The translations under genes were made by a program, and so were the position numbers. Shown in pieces: positions 54,201-64,000 of a stretch of DNA of 64,000 nucleotides; position 1 is the stretch's first letter, and the number at the start of each line of letters is the position of its first letter. Location of the stretch: positions 2,200,001-2,264,000 of the forward strand of contig OU015650.1 of assembly GCA_907165275.2 (NCBI GenBank). Direction: 5' to 3'. This stretch comes from Zygaena filipendulae (lineage: Eukaryota; Arthropoda; Insecta; Lepidoptera; Zygaenidae). The notes beneath the pieces are model-generated. The model saw only the letters and a program-made list of their open reading frames with translations, was not told where the DNA came from and ran no database searches.

Positions 54201-57200
54201 CGACGACTCCCTTTCAAGCGCCTGGTTCTTAAGCGTGTAATTATAGTGGATCGGGTTACGTTTACGGCTGAAGGTAACAACACTACACTTGGATGGATTA
54301 AGGTCCAGACAGTTCATACTACAATACGCTTCCAGTCGTTTCAAATCCTCCTGCAGTGCCTCTGCGTCAAGGATGGATAGGACGTTAGTGAAAATCTTCA
54401 TATCATCCGCAAAGCACAGCAGCCGGGAGGTTTTCAGGCAGTGGTCAATATCATTAATAAAAATAATAAACAATAAGGGCCCCAGCAAGGATCCTTGCGG
54501 AACACCGCTGGGGATGGAAACCCACCCAGAAATGTAATTATTAACAACCACAGCCTGCGAGCGATTGTCAATGTAGGAAGAGAACCATCTTAAAAGATCT
54601 CCCGAGATCCCAATCCTCTGAAGCTTGATTAAAAGCAGGTCATGCCGAAGCATGCCGTAGCGACACAAGATCCATTTTCCTTTAAAGTACGTCGAGTAAT
54701 GTTTGAGTGATATGTAATGTTTGTGAGTTTTTTGAAGGCTAGTCATTGCTGCACTAGGTTCATTTTTCCTTTAGAACGTGTCGAGTAATGTTTGAGTGAT
54801 AGTAATGTTTGAGTGATGTGTAATGTTTGAATGTTTGAGTGTTGCGAGTGATATCACCCGACTGTAAAACTAATTCCATATTACATCACACTGATAGGTG
54901 ATGTGTTGCGCATGTCTAGACTACTTTCCCACAAGTAAAGACGCCCGGCTTGTACAGGTGTTGTGCGCGTGTGCGTATTCAATTCAATTTCTTGTGTTTA
55001 TGGCGATGCGTATTTGACATTTCGCCAGGCTCCAGTGTTTCTTTCGTTGTTTTCTTTTTCAGACAGAAAAGTATAATGCTCAGAAGAATATGCTTAGTTA
55101 TTCTTCTGAGGTATAATGTTTGCCGTATCGGAAGGTTGATAGCGAGCTGACAGTAACTGTCAGCCGTCAGTGAATAGATTGTACAAGGGTCAAACTTTCT
55201 TCGGTCATAATTATACAAGGGTCATTATCGCGGGTATGGGGAGACATGATATTGGCGGAAGGCGGAGAGTGTCGCTTCTATAAATAATCTCTATTCTTTG
55301 CTAATACAGTGACTGCTTGAGATGAAATTACAAGACCAGAGAAATAAATGTACACCTATAATATTGTATGAAAATATCTACAAAATACCTAGACAATATG
55401 ATAATTTATGCAGAGTCAGTCAGTGTCCAGTTTGGCATCACAGCTGTTAAATACTGTGCACATACAGAATAACAAATGATTAACGAAATCATAAAAAAAA
55501 AACATAAATTACAATCACTCACGTTGAGTTCATGGGGATGGATCTCATGGCTTCCTTGCTGTTGTCGTAGTGCAGGTGAGGGACCCAGATGGCTCCGCAT
55601 CGGGGCTTTGCCTTCGCCTTGCTTGATGACTTTGGTTTCGGAGACTTTTCCTACAAAAAACCGATTTCGTATACAGTCTGATAAAATTATATTAAAAAAA
55701 AAACATATACGAGATAATTAACCTAACTTTTTATTTACATTGAACATGTAAATAAAAAACCAATGAAACAAACGACCTACACACGCACATTCACAATAAT
55801 AATTTGATACTTTATTTAAAGAAGTATAACAGAACAAAAACCTACACCTTCTTGAATCACTATCTATTAAAAAACCGCATTTAAATCCATAGTTTTAAAG
55901 ATCTAAGTATACAAAGGGACAGACAAACAGCGGGAAGCGACTTTGTTTTATACCATGTAGTGATTCTAAAGTTGTAAAGTCAAAACCAACCTTAGTTATG
56001 TCATTCTTAGCAGCTGATGGTGAAGTTTTAGCATTTGTCTTGGTTTCACCAACTGTAGCAATGGGCTCAGGCTTGGCTGCCTGTTGATTGGTCTGCTTGG
56101 CCGCTCTTTGAGCCTCTTGTTTCGCGCGTCGCTCCGCCCTTAACTCTGCTTTGCTCTTGCTTGGCTCTTCCTTCTGAAAAAAATAATTATTAAATAATAA
56201 CACGTTTCGAGAATTTGAGGATAAGTGACAAACAAGTTACTAAATTGAAATATTCAGTAACTGGTTTTTAATAATTATCTTAAAAAATAATTATCTTGAC
56301 AATTACTAACTAGTAACTACTAATTGATTTTATGGCAAAGGTCCTAAGAAAACATTAACTTAATAATGACGTGTACAAAATGAGGAAAGCTGTCTGCTGT
56401 GTCTTATAACTACCACACACACTACCACATTTAGCACAGATATTTAGTGATTCATATTTACCTTCTTAGTTTCCAAATCAATTGCTTCCACTTTTGCTGT
56501 GACTTCTTGTACTTCCTTGGCGACATGTACTATGTCATTCAAGGTTTTAACAACATCTTTGACAGTCAAATCTTTACTAACTTGGACATCTCCCTCCTCG
56601 TCAACTTTCTTCTTTGCTTGTTTGGCCATTTTTTTTGCAGCTCTATCTGCTTTTACCTGATCCCTTGATTTCTCACCGACTTCCACAGGTTCAGTCTTTA
56701 CTACTACAGCCCTATCTACTTCGTCTACAGTTTTAGCCATATTAGATTTTCTCATCGAACCATTTTGTGATTGTAATGGTTTTTCTTTTACAATAACAAC
56801 ACTGTTGTTTTGAATATTGCTGTTTGTTGGAATACTTTCGTTTACAACAGATTTAACTTCAGTTGCAGTGTCTTTAACAGGACTGCTAGCAACTTTATTT
56901 TTAGCTTTTTGTTTTAATATTTTCTTAGCTTCTCTAGCAGCTAACACATCATCTCTTGGTTTGATTGGGTCCTTGGAAGACATGTTAGGATCAGTCAAAT
57001 CTTTATCTAATTTAAATTTAATATTATTCTTGTATATCTTATCAGTAAGAGTATCATTTCCTAATGCTCCTGCTAGAATATCAGATTCAGGAGTCCTATT
57101 ATTATTTATATTTACATCAGTTATAGAGTTTTTTAACTCTGTCTCACAGTTTATAACTGTTGAATCAATGACAGTTCTAGCAGCATGTAACTTCTTTCGT

Positions 57201-57307
57201 CTTATTCTCCTTTTCTTTGCTGCAGTGAATGTTACAGACTCCAATGAGTCTTCCTCCGCACCCTGAGAAATACATTCATCCTTGAAAATATTATCAACTT
57301 TTACCAT
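48273..57307 (-). CDS. EIF2B4: Translation initiation factor eIF2B subunit delta
   Basis: Nine exons join in phase to 721 aa: 56462-57307, 55991-56173, 55523-55650, 52986-53085, 51674-51853, 50328-50455, 49438-49615, 48873-49053, 48273-48514. eIF2B is the cytosolic exchange factor that reloads eIF2 with GTP; delta is one of its regulatory subunits. The conserved alpha/beta/delta core starts near residue 380 with SIPMNST-LHPAVVRLGVQ across the exon 3/4 join. Next come ARCIALLDALKK, MVSAYSLP, YILIYGG-SSLIERIL, VPVLVACETHKFSERIQTDAF and the C-terminal TPVVLRF. The first 282 residues, one exon, are Lys/Glu-rich and low-complexity, as in other delta N-termini. Exons 4-8 are strongly GC-rich compared with exons 1, 2 and 9. 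Exon 2's donor (AAG|GTTGGT) is non-ideal. Introns hold a hAT MITE, a foldback MITE, a 176-bp tandem repeat and a dead LINE. Confidence 0.93.
49200..49325 (+). repeat. Interspersed repeat D, copy 2
   Basis: TTGCTTCCAGAAGTCCCGGT, GCATCGAAATGCATCTCACC and TTCCTTTGCCTTCCCC, matching 10150-10372 and 58135-58295 in reverse. Confidence 0.7.
50058..50293 (+). repeat. SINE/MITE-like repeats in an EIF2B4 intron
   Basis: A short tail (ACTCAGCAGGTGGAACCGC) is followed by a nearly full unit: AATGCGAATGTGAGTTTGTT, CACCGATCACCATGAAATTT and CGGGTGAAACCGCAGGCACA. It ends 35 bp from exon 6. Confidence 0.8.
50543..50811. mobile_element. hAT-type MITE with target duplication
   Basis: The element is 50551-50803 (253 bp). 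It has a perfect 14-bp inverted repeat CAGTGGTGGGCAAA and flanks GTCTAGAT and GACTAGAT (7 of 8 identical). The interior begins with the GGCCCGCGGGCC palindrome typical of this kind of hAT MITE. A decayed relative is at 8418-8705. Confidence 0.9.
51945..52275. mobile_element. Foldback MITE family A copy in EIF2B4 intron 4
   Basis: The element is 51947-52273, with ends AGGGATGTTGACTA and (reversed) GGGCATGTTGACTA and a flanking AT on both sides. The neighbouring 176-bp tandem repeat contains the same site without the insertion (CTAAATTGAATTGCTCTGC). The interior has GTCGTGACGTCACTAACC. Confidence 0.9.
52275..52665. repeat. 176-bp tandem repeat, about 2.2 copies
   Basis: TTGCTCTGCTTTATCGTACT recurs at 52275, 52451 and 52627. 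The copies are almost identical, so the duplication is recent. Within each unit, ACCACCTTTAAGCAGG and TTTAAAGGTGGT are partly inverted. Confidence 0.9.
52720..52842 (+). repeat. SINE/MITE-like fragment in EIF2B4 intron 4
   Basis: CATAGGGTACTTTTTATCCC, GGAATTCCCGCGGGAACTCC and a GTCAGCTAGTG end. Confidence 0.65.
53400..54690 (-). mobile_element. 5'-truncated non-LTR retrotransposon with broken reverse transcriptase
   Basis: The minus-strand frame from about 54690 to 53613 encodes the palm part of a LINE reverse transcriptase: SGVPQGSLLGPLLFIIFIND, then LCFADDMKIF with the catalytic Asp pair. A downstream thumb/C-terminal region follows (RRIESVQRKFIRYL). A single in-frame TAA at 54129-54131 separates two otherwise continuous halves. 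The N-terminal RT fingers and endonuclease are missing. The 3' side ends in an A-rich tail (complement of 53396-53435). It lies in EIF2B4 intron 3 on the same strand as the gene. It is Jockey/CR1-like by feel; the clade is not resolved. Confidence 0.85.
54690..54880. repeat. GAGTAATGTTTGAGTGAT tandem-like repeat
   Basis: GTCGAGTAATGTTTGAGTGA occurs at about 54690 and 54780, with further TAATGTTTGAGTG copies between and after. A TTTTCCTTTA(A/G)A segment precedes each. The block abuts the truncated 5' end of the LINE. Confidence 0.65.
55079..55110. repeat. 32-bp hairpin, copy 2
   Basis: CTCAGAAGAAT...ATTCTTCTGAG, the same stem as at 18535-18567, here flanked by direct GTATAATG copies. Confidence 0.6.
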
Positions 57308-58134
57308 TAACTTTTACGTAGGAACCAAGGGTGATAGGACACACAAGACAATAAAAGGGGGTTTAAGTGTCTATGTTGAGTTTGCCTACCATAATAAAAT
57401 GGCTCAAGAAAAGGTAAAAGCGTGGTATAAACAAACTATCTTAATATTAGTAGAAAAGGATCAAGACGTTTGAGTGTGGAACATCATAGGGAAGGAAGTT
57501 TCATTCAACGAAACATTATTGTAATAGTTTCAACTTTCGAGAAGAAAATCGAATTAAATGTATCCTTTTGCAAATATGAAATACCTTTGCCAAAACCATA
57601 GCTGCTTATCCTTGGCAAGCTACGAAAACAAATGTAAGATAACATTAATAACGAAAAACAATAAAATAGAACAAAGAACAATATTGTTCATAATATCCAC
57701 CTGTCACGTCACTCGACGAAGAACTACCTATTACATCAGTTTTCAATGCTATTGTTGATAACTGGATATGAGAAGCACACGGGTAATTTAGACCATACTA
57801 TCATTACAGTATCTCTACACACAATAACTATATAGTACAATAACTCTACAAACAAGAACTTACACCACTTGCCAAATAACTTCAAGTTAGTTCTCTTGTC
57901 TTCAAAACCAGCGAAATTAAAGTTAAAACAAAAAGTCGAACGTCTAGACAGGCAATCTCATTTGTGGCTGAACCAAAGTGTTTAATAACTATACGTTTTG
58001 AACATTAAATTACTTTACTATTTGAAATTGTTTTTCGCAATACCTACCTATTTAAATTTTGAATGAATTGATATTTTTTATTAAAGTTATAGGTTATAAT
58101 TTTAGTATTGATTGATGGACATTTGACATTGACA

Positions 58135-58295
58135 TTTTTTTGTTCAAGTTTACCACTTTCGCGTAAGGCAAAGGAAACTTTGTCCATACAGCCAATTCAG
58201 TTGTTTTTTTCTTTTTCTGAAGTTATTTACATCGTGAGATGCTTTTCGATGCTTTACTGGGACTTCTGGAAGCAATTCTTCACAATTGGTTAAAC
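58135..58295 (-). repeat. Interspersed repeat D, copy 3
   Basis: AAGGCAAAGGAAACTTTGTC, CTGAAGTTATTTACATCG and GGAAGCAATTCTTCACAATTG, matching 49200-49325 in reverse. Confidence 0.65.
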
Positions 58296-59017
58296 GATCG
58301 CCAAATTATTGACGTTTTAGCCCGCAGAAAAATATATTAATATTATGCTAACAATTAAATAAGTTTGTATGCTACGGTCAGCAAAAATACAGGTTGTTTG
58401 TTTTGACGCAGCGTTCGATGCTCTATACTACTAGCAGACTACTAGTATAGTATTATATTATATTATATCTGTGTCGATACGCTCGCTCGGCTCGAGCGTT
58501 GTAGTCAATAGCAGCCTAAACATGATAATATGTCGGGGTACGTTGTATTTCAAAATATTTAGTTTCATTGCAACGAATGTTACATCTCGTTTTTTTTTTT
58601 ACCGAAACATTTAATAGTATCCAAATTATTTTATAGCATTTTTTTCTCGTTTAACCCATATAATAATTTCGAATAATACTTCCACTTTTTAAAAAGAAAT
58701 TACTTAATAAAAAAATTAAAAAAACTTGTTATATACTAGTGGTTGGGCACGTAGCGATTATTATTTGATCAGTGAATGGACTTGGAAGTAACTTGTGGTA
58801 AAATGTGTGGATATTAATTAATCTTTTGAAGAAAACGTTTTAATTTTTACTTTGAATAAAACAATCAAAAACTGTATTTTGTTGTGCCTCAGGCAATAGT
58901 GGAAACTTCTAAATAAAATAGGTAGGTGTATGTAGTTAATTATATATTTATTTTACAAAATTATCTGCAAAAGTAATTATGTGTTAAAGGATTATAATAA
59001 TGACTTCAAATCTATCT

Positions 59018-59316
59018 ATACATAAAAATAAAATTGAAGTGGCTGTTTGTAATTCCAAATTCACAACTTTTCACTAAATGCATTTATGAAAGTAGGTACC
59101 TACCTACAATTAAAAAAAAATTCTGTGTCTGTTTGTTCCGGCTAATCTATGCAACGCGGCAACGACGTGACCGATTTTAACGGGATTTTCACTGGCAGAT
59201 AGCTGATGTTATAAGGAGTAACTTAGACTGCTACTTTTATTTTAGAAAAAAAAAAATTGTTTCTGCGGGAATTCCGAAACTCACGCAGGTGAAACCGCGG
59301 GGCAGTAGCTAGTTAT
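59018..59316 (+). repeat. SINE/MITE-like repeat
   Basis: CATAAAAATAAAATTGAAGT head, ACCGATTTTAACGGGATTTT and CGCGGGGCAGTAGCTAGTTA tail. Same subfamily as 27998-28279. Confidence 0.8.
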
Positions 59317-60120
59317 TCATAATATTAGTTAGCAAAAACTTCTACAGTTCTACATAATCCATAAGTAATCCATAGTTGTTTTACTCTCTTTTCATCACTT
59401 GGTATGATAATTACGTATATTGTAGTAAAAGTTTGGATATTTAAATAAAATTCTCACGATTATTTTTATCGAAGAGTTATTTAATCAGTTTCATTACATA
59501 AAATACTTAATATTCTACAATAAACCTGTCTGGCTAAATAAAACTTTAAATTAAAACTAAAAAAAAAAAACATTTCCTTAGTGATGATAAATTTTACTGG
59601 CACTATAAAAATAATTTACCGCTGGAAGTTTTTACCGCTGGAAGTTTTGAATATAATTATGATAAGTTTATGTACTAAATACTAAATGCAAACAAATGAT
59701 ATACGATACGTTCCTCTGTAGTCGATCAAGATGGAAAGTTGGCGTATAAAATATAATTAGATTAAAATATTATAAGATTGGTATGTCTTTTCTGTCATTT
59801 CTCTATTTATTCATTCATTCAACAAATTAAAAGAAAATAATGCAAGGACTGATAATATCTTCTATGCATCACGTAAAATTACAATAAAATTTTCTTCTCA
59901 TAGTTGCTTTTCTTAAAGTGAACTGTAATGATCCAAGGTCAGAGACGATTTCATGCCGATTAACGATTCGATTTAGCGAATGGACACGACATCGACAGTA
60001 GTGTCCACGAACTTTTGGACATTACTACGGTTGCAGAGCCGCAATCAACAGTTAGTAGGTACTTAAATAGATAGTGAAATATGATAACTAACTACATGTG
60101 CGCAAATATTTAACGACTAG

Positions 60121-61584
60121 TTATACGTTTTTATATATAACTGCACCGTGATTTGGTTTCGTTGCAAATACGTATTGATGTGATGTATTTTTATCAATGT
60201 TACAATGATTTTCATAGAACTCTTTTTTTAGGGTTTCAATATACTTATCTAGTTGATTTCTTGGACATAAAGCTACTATACAACCACCCCAGCCAGCTCC
60301 AGTTAAACGAGAACTTACATTGAGTTTTTTGGATATTTCGACAATCTTGTCCAAGTTGTCATGAGAACATTCATAGAGATGTTTCAAACTTTCATGACTA
60401 TTTAACATCAACTTCCCTAGAGATGTAAGGATATCGCCAGAATTAGCACTGCCGTTCGTGCTCGCACCATCACCGTTTATTCCGTTAAGAGTTTTATCTT
60501 TTGTTTTCGAAGAACAACAATCACAAATACTGCGGAATTTCTCAACTCTCATTGCTTCTTCGTACACGTGGAGAGCCCGTTGCTTTAGTTTAAATTCTTT
60601 AAGTTGTTTAGTGTTAGGTGTCAAAAAAGTTGTATTCATTTCATCTTCACTTATTTTCAAAATATCACAGATTTCCTGTTTCGTATAAATATCTTTTGGC
60701 AGGTGTTCAAGAACCAAATCTTTCATTTCATCCAAACTATTTCCAAGATTTGCTTGTACTTGACTTAGTGTAACGATTTCAGCGTCGTATTTTGAACCCG
60801 TAAGAATCAATAATATTTTGGCAGCTAACCGACATTCCATTACTCTTCTATTGAAATCGTTTGTTGCTGCTTTATTAGCTTCTGCTAAACTGTGAGCAAC
60901 AACAAATGCAGCATCTTCAGGCAGAGCAACTGACGTCGCATTAAGTGGTTGCCATGTTATGTACTGAGCGCTATATTTTTCAGCTAAAAATGCTATGGCT
61001 TGATCCATACCTCCTCCTTGAGTACCAATATACCTCTCGCTGCTGGCACATAAAGCGGCAATTTCAGTCTTACTCAACAGAACATTCTGAGCGTATAAGA
61101 AACTTAAACAAGCAGCGCTGACTAAAGCGGATGAACTCGACAGTCCTGACGCTGGTGGAATATTTCCATCAATACAGAGTTGGAGTCCGTTTATAATTTT
61201 ATTATTTAAATATTCTAATGCACCCTTGATTCCACATAACACGTAGTTGTACCAAAACGGTTTACCATTTTCATCGGGTTTAATTTCGATTGCTTTAAAA
61301 TCACTTACTTGTAAATTCAAACTTTTGTATTTTCTGTTCACGTTTCTCAGTTGTATCTCTGGATTTCCTATCAGCTTTACTGCTACAAGTATATCTTGCT
61401 CTAAAGCCATAGGCAACACCGGATAGCCACAGTAATCGATATGCTCTCCAATAATATTTACTCGACCGGGTACTCTGACGAAGAATGTAGGTTTGCAAAT
61501 AAATTCTTTAAAAAAATGTTTTTCCAATCCAGCGATTCTATCATCGCAAGGAATGTTTTCGATTGGCACTAAGTCACTCTTCAT
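60121..61584 (-). CDS. GALK2: GALK2-type galactokinase / N-acetylgalactosamine kinase
   Basis: A single-exon gene of 487 aa (human GALK2 is 458). It is a GHMP-family kinase that phosphorylates the 1-position of galactose or GalNAc with ATP in the cytosol. Visible motifs are the galactokinase signature GRVNIIGEHIDYCG (residues 40-53), GHMP motif 2 with GLSSSSA (147-153), the catalytic Asp in QGGGMDQ (D194) and motif 3 LTGAGWGGCIVAL near the C-terminus. GEHIDY and TQGGGMDQAI fit GALK2 rather than GALK1, so GalNAc is the likelier substrate, but this was not tested. An insertion of about 20 residues rich in Asn/Gly/Ser (about 365-390) accounts for some of the extra length. The lack of introns is notable next to its intron-rich neighbour. 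Confidence 0.93.
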   Translation of the reverse strand: MKSDLVPIENIPCDDRIAGLEKHFFKEFICKPTFFVRVPGRVNIIGEHIDYCGYPVLPMALEQDILVAVKLIGNPEIQLRNVNRKYKSLNLQVSDFKAIEIKPDENGKPFWYNYVLCGIKGALEYLNNKIINGLQLCIDGNIPPASGLSSSSALVSAACLSFLYAQNVLLSKTEIAALCASSERYIGTQGGGMDQAIAFLAEKYSAQYITWQPLNATSVALPEDAAFVVAHSLAEANKAATNDFNRRVMECRLAAKILLILTGSKYDAEIVTLSQVQANLGNSLDEMKDLVLEHLPKDIYTKQEICDILKISEDEMNTTFLTPNTKQLKEFKLKQRALHVYEEAMRVEKFRSICDCCSSKTKDKTLNGINGDGASTNGSANSGDILTSLGKLMLNSHESLKHLYECSHDNLDKIVEISKKLNVSSRLTGAGWGGCIVALCPRNQLDKYIETLKKEFYENHCNIDKNTSHQYVFATKPNHGAVIYKNV

Positions 61585-62833
61585 TGTTGTCTATTCAGTG
61601 GACAAAAATGCTCGAGTTACAATAACAACCTTCACTGCAAGTCAATCAACTGGCAACTGAACGTTTCGTCTTATCAGTGTGATTACGTTTATGTTATACG
61701 CTACGGTTTTGTTTAGTTTGTTTTACAAACTAACAGTGCTAACAAGACACTACTATTGTTTCACTGGTTTTCTTGGAATACCTACCTATTTATTAAAAAT
61801 AAACTTTAGGTTATCTACTAAGAAGATATTTTTCTCTTATAACGCAAATATCACAAAACTATACGAATATTAAATGCTAATAACTGCATTTTGTTCAAAA
61901 ATGATTAAATATAACCTAACACTAACTCCTGTGTTTGCATATGACGCACACACGATTCCGTTGACCGTAATTGTGGCTTGCGAAGCATATAGTTCTACAC
62001 TTAAAAGAAATTCTTTTAGATCAATGATGTGTGTCTCGCTCGATTTACAGTTAGAATTGATAAATACACATTTATAACTGGTTTCGGATAAAATCAATTT
62101 TTTTTAAACATGTATTTTCTACCTTATATATTATTTTAATACGTACACCGGTAACTACTATCAAATACTAATGTTTTGTAAAGGACGTAGGTATGAAAGA
62201 CAAAATTAGGACACTCATACTTTAGATATCTTTATCAGTAATATCTAGTTTACAAGTAGGTAGGCACTTAAAAATAAAATACTGTTATGTTAATATGTAC
62301 GCAGTGTTCTATTTAACGAAGTCCACTTTGCCGGATGTAGTAGTGACATGTATGTAGGTACCGATGAACGCATTTGTGTGCGTAAACGTAGGGAGCATAA
62401 GCAAAAAAACCTAAACCGTGTCTCTATTTTTTTTTTATTTGTGACAAGAAAATATAAGTACGTAAATACATTACTACAGCGAGCACAAATATTATGAACA
62501 GTAGAGGTAAGGAGCACCATCTTATATGGGTAACAAGCTGAAAAAGTTTCCAAAAAAATCCAGCAAATTACAACTCAATAACTCACCACAATAGCGCTAG
62601 CGTAGCAAGAGAGAATGAATATCACTTAGATAATAAAACAGCATTTTTGTAAACTTTTCATAATAATTTTTCGTTATTTTATGTTCTTGACTGTTCGTCC
62701 AAAGCGACGTTGGCATTCCTTTAACGGATGATATGAAAATTTTAAAGTGTTCGAGACAACAATTAAAGTAATTTTTTTTCATATAATACAGTTCTTAACT
62801 TAGCCAATGTTGGAATTTATTTATGGATGATAT

Positions 62834-63076
62834 TAACCGCCGCACTCAGAGTCGACTTTAATGATTACTTAGTTAAGTATAGCTTTTTAAAACAAAACTG
62901 CCGCAATCAGACAAGTTTAATAAATTAATGTTAATTGGCATTTAACTAATTAAGTTACATCTCATTAAATGCCAATTAACATTAATTTACTGAACGTCTC
63001 TGATTGCGGCAGTTTTGTTTTAAAAATCTATACTTAACTAAGTAATCATTAAAGTCGACTCTGAGTGCGGCGGTAA
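62834..63076. mobile_element. Harbinger-like palindromic MITE
   Basis: The element is 62837-63073 (237 bp). It starts CCGCCGCACTCAGAGTCGAC and ends in the inverse; the two arms match almost perfectly for about 110 bp around a short centre. TAA flanks both sides (62834-62836, 63074-63076). A 3-bp TAA duplication is typical of PIF/Harbinger. Confidence 0.85.
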
Positions 63077-63194
63077 GAGAATTTTGAACTGTACTCCGAA
63101 CAACATCGGCTGTTAATCTATTAATTTCTATACTAGCTAAAATCAATGCTTCATAATAATTTTTAAATCATGTGAATAATATAATTAACAAAAA

Positions 63195-63585
63195 AATTAA
63201 AACCGACTTCCAAAAACACAAAACTGAAAAGCTAAAAATAAAATGCTAAAATTAACAAAATACCGATTTAATCCAAAAGACAAAAACACACGGAATATTA
63301 TTATTGGTTTGCGCTACCACTGATCGGTTTGAATTCGGTGACAAGCCCGCTGGTGTCTGCCCACTTGGGTTGTCCTGCTCACGAAGAGCTGGTGGCGGGA
63401 GTCGACTTAGCCCATCTACCCCCTCCATATTTGGCTTGTCACCGACTTCATACCGATCAGTGGTACCGCAAACCAATAATAATATTCCGTGTGTTTTTGT
63501 CTTTTGGATTAAATCGGTATTTTGTTAATTTTAGCATTTTATTTTTAGCTTTTCAGTTTTGTGTTTTTGGAAGTCGGTTTTAATT
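63195..63585. mobile_element. 391-bp hairpin element with arms of about 155 bp
   Basis: AATTAAAACCGACTTCCAAA at left is mirrored by TTTGGAAGTCGGTTTTAATT at right. The arms pair through CACACGGAATATTATTATTG and CACTGATCGG with few mismatches. The loop (about 63352-63430) carries no gene. The outermost ACCGACTTCC is shared with repeat E. Confidence 0.85.
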
Positions 63586-63699
63586 TAATTATTTTTCGCT
63601 TTTAAGTGACTTAGTTGGTAATTTCTTTAAGTTACAATAGCCTAATGTCAACTGCTCATCACCTTTTACAAAATATTACTTTTCCCGACGCAGGGACGT

Positions 63700-64000
63700 T
63701 AATTGTTGAGGAGTTCTCCTAGTGCTTCCCCATCAGTTCCACTTCACCATATACATTGTGACGGGCATAAATTGTTTAGAAACCATATTAAAGTTAACGA
63801 TTCAGAACCTGTGAAATACCTATTATTGAGTAGTTCCGATGACCATCTGTGGTCTTCATCATCAGTTCCACTTCTTCAAATTTTGTTTTCCGAAAGCAAA
63901 TAAACAATTTACTATAAAAAATACAAAAATCGCTATAGGTGTACCTATAATTTTTGAAGAGTTCCCTCGATTACTCCAAGATCTCATCATCAGATCTCAA
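63700..64000 (-). repeat. Repeat E-related fragment at the window edge
   Basis: GACCATCTGTGGTCTTCATC and TTCGAAAGCAAATAAAC-like sequence correspond in reverse to 19790-19840. The last 50 bases (CCCTCGATTACTCCAAGATC) match a motif I recall as common in lepidopteran repeats. The element continues beyond the window. Confidence 0.5.

Larger units (their letters stand above)
57308..60120. other. Intergenic, between EIF2B4 and GALK2
   Basis: Starts with the EIF2B4 promoter region, where no clear motif was found. It holds repeat D (58135-58295), a short TATTA run near 58448-58470 and a SINE/MITE-like unit (59018-59316). The rest is AT-rich with no gene. Confidence 0.6.
61585..64000. other. Right-hand intergenic region with palindromic MITEs
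   Basis: No gene was found. It contains a Harbinger-like MITE (62837-63073), a long hairpin (63195-63585) and a fragment of repeat E (63700-64000). About 61650-62830 shows nothing I can name. Confidence 0.6.

Noticed and set aside
57282..57758. Short plus-strand ORFs upstream of EIF2B4
   Set aside because: No motif and no splice support; they lie in the promoter region and AT-rich spacer.
20000..61600. PDIA6, RPN1 and EIF2B4 as a co-regulated ER-stress gene cluster
   Set aside because: The genes lie on different strands, many kilobases apart, with no shared promoter; the link is by function only and is most likely chance.
63252..63583. Similar ORFs on both strands with the same C-terminus
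   Set aside because: They come from the arms of a hairpin element; the shared ending is the inverted repeat itself.

Overview
The window looks like chromosomal DNA of a moth or butterfly. It is AT-rich, its genes are split by introns, and many short interspersed repeats end in the CCGCGGTTTCACCCGCG-type tail common in lepidopteran genomes. The deoxynucleoside kinase also looks lepidopteran. Species was not determined. All calls were made by reading the sequence; exon joins were checked by codon phase, and no database search was run.

Seven genes are supported. From left to right: a MADF-BESS DNA-binding protein (minus, 2 exons, 1784-2655); a deoxynucleoside kinase (minus, 4 exons, 11905-14354); protein disulfide isomerase A6/P5 (plus, 8 exons, 20196-36073); an unnamed small type I membrane protein (minus, 2 exons, 41203-41671); ribophorin I, a subunit of oligosaccharyltransferase (plus, one exon, 45005-46402); the delta subunit of the eIF2B exchange factor (minus, 9 exons, 48273-57307); and a GALK2-type GHMP sugar kinase (minus, one exon, 60121-61584). 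A 64-codon ORF at 9698-9892 is a weak eighth candidate. PDIA6 and ribophorin I both act in the ER (disulfide formation and N-glycosylation), and eIF2B is the translation factor controlled by the integrated stress response. Their proximity is probably coincidence; nothing suggests an operon.

Most of the rest is transposon-derived. A structurally intact Ty3/gypsy LTR retrotransposon (29757-35730) sits antisense in PDIA6 intron 7. Its LTRs are identical by eye, it has a 4-bp target duplication, its gag and pol are open, and a canonical -1 frameshift heptamer lies just before the gag stop. A family of about 330-bp foldback MITEs carrying paired TGACGTCA-like sites is present in about ten copies. 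One of its ends is joined to a broken THAP domain at 18.9 kb. A 2.67-kb near-palindromic element (14792-17464) carries arrays of a CTCGAGCGCGTCAGA motif in opposite orientations in its two halves. Other elements include hAT-like, Harbinger-like and hairpin MITEs, a broken non-LTR reverse transcriptase in an eIF2B-delta intron, CpG-rich hairpin repeats just upstream of ribophorin I, and more than twenty SINE/MITE fragments.

No CRISPR array, rRNA or convincing tRNA gene was seen. The items most likely to be new are the palindromic element, its possible relationship to the foldback MITE family, and the THAP junction. I see no evidence for an undescribed multi-gene system.
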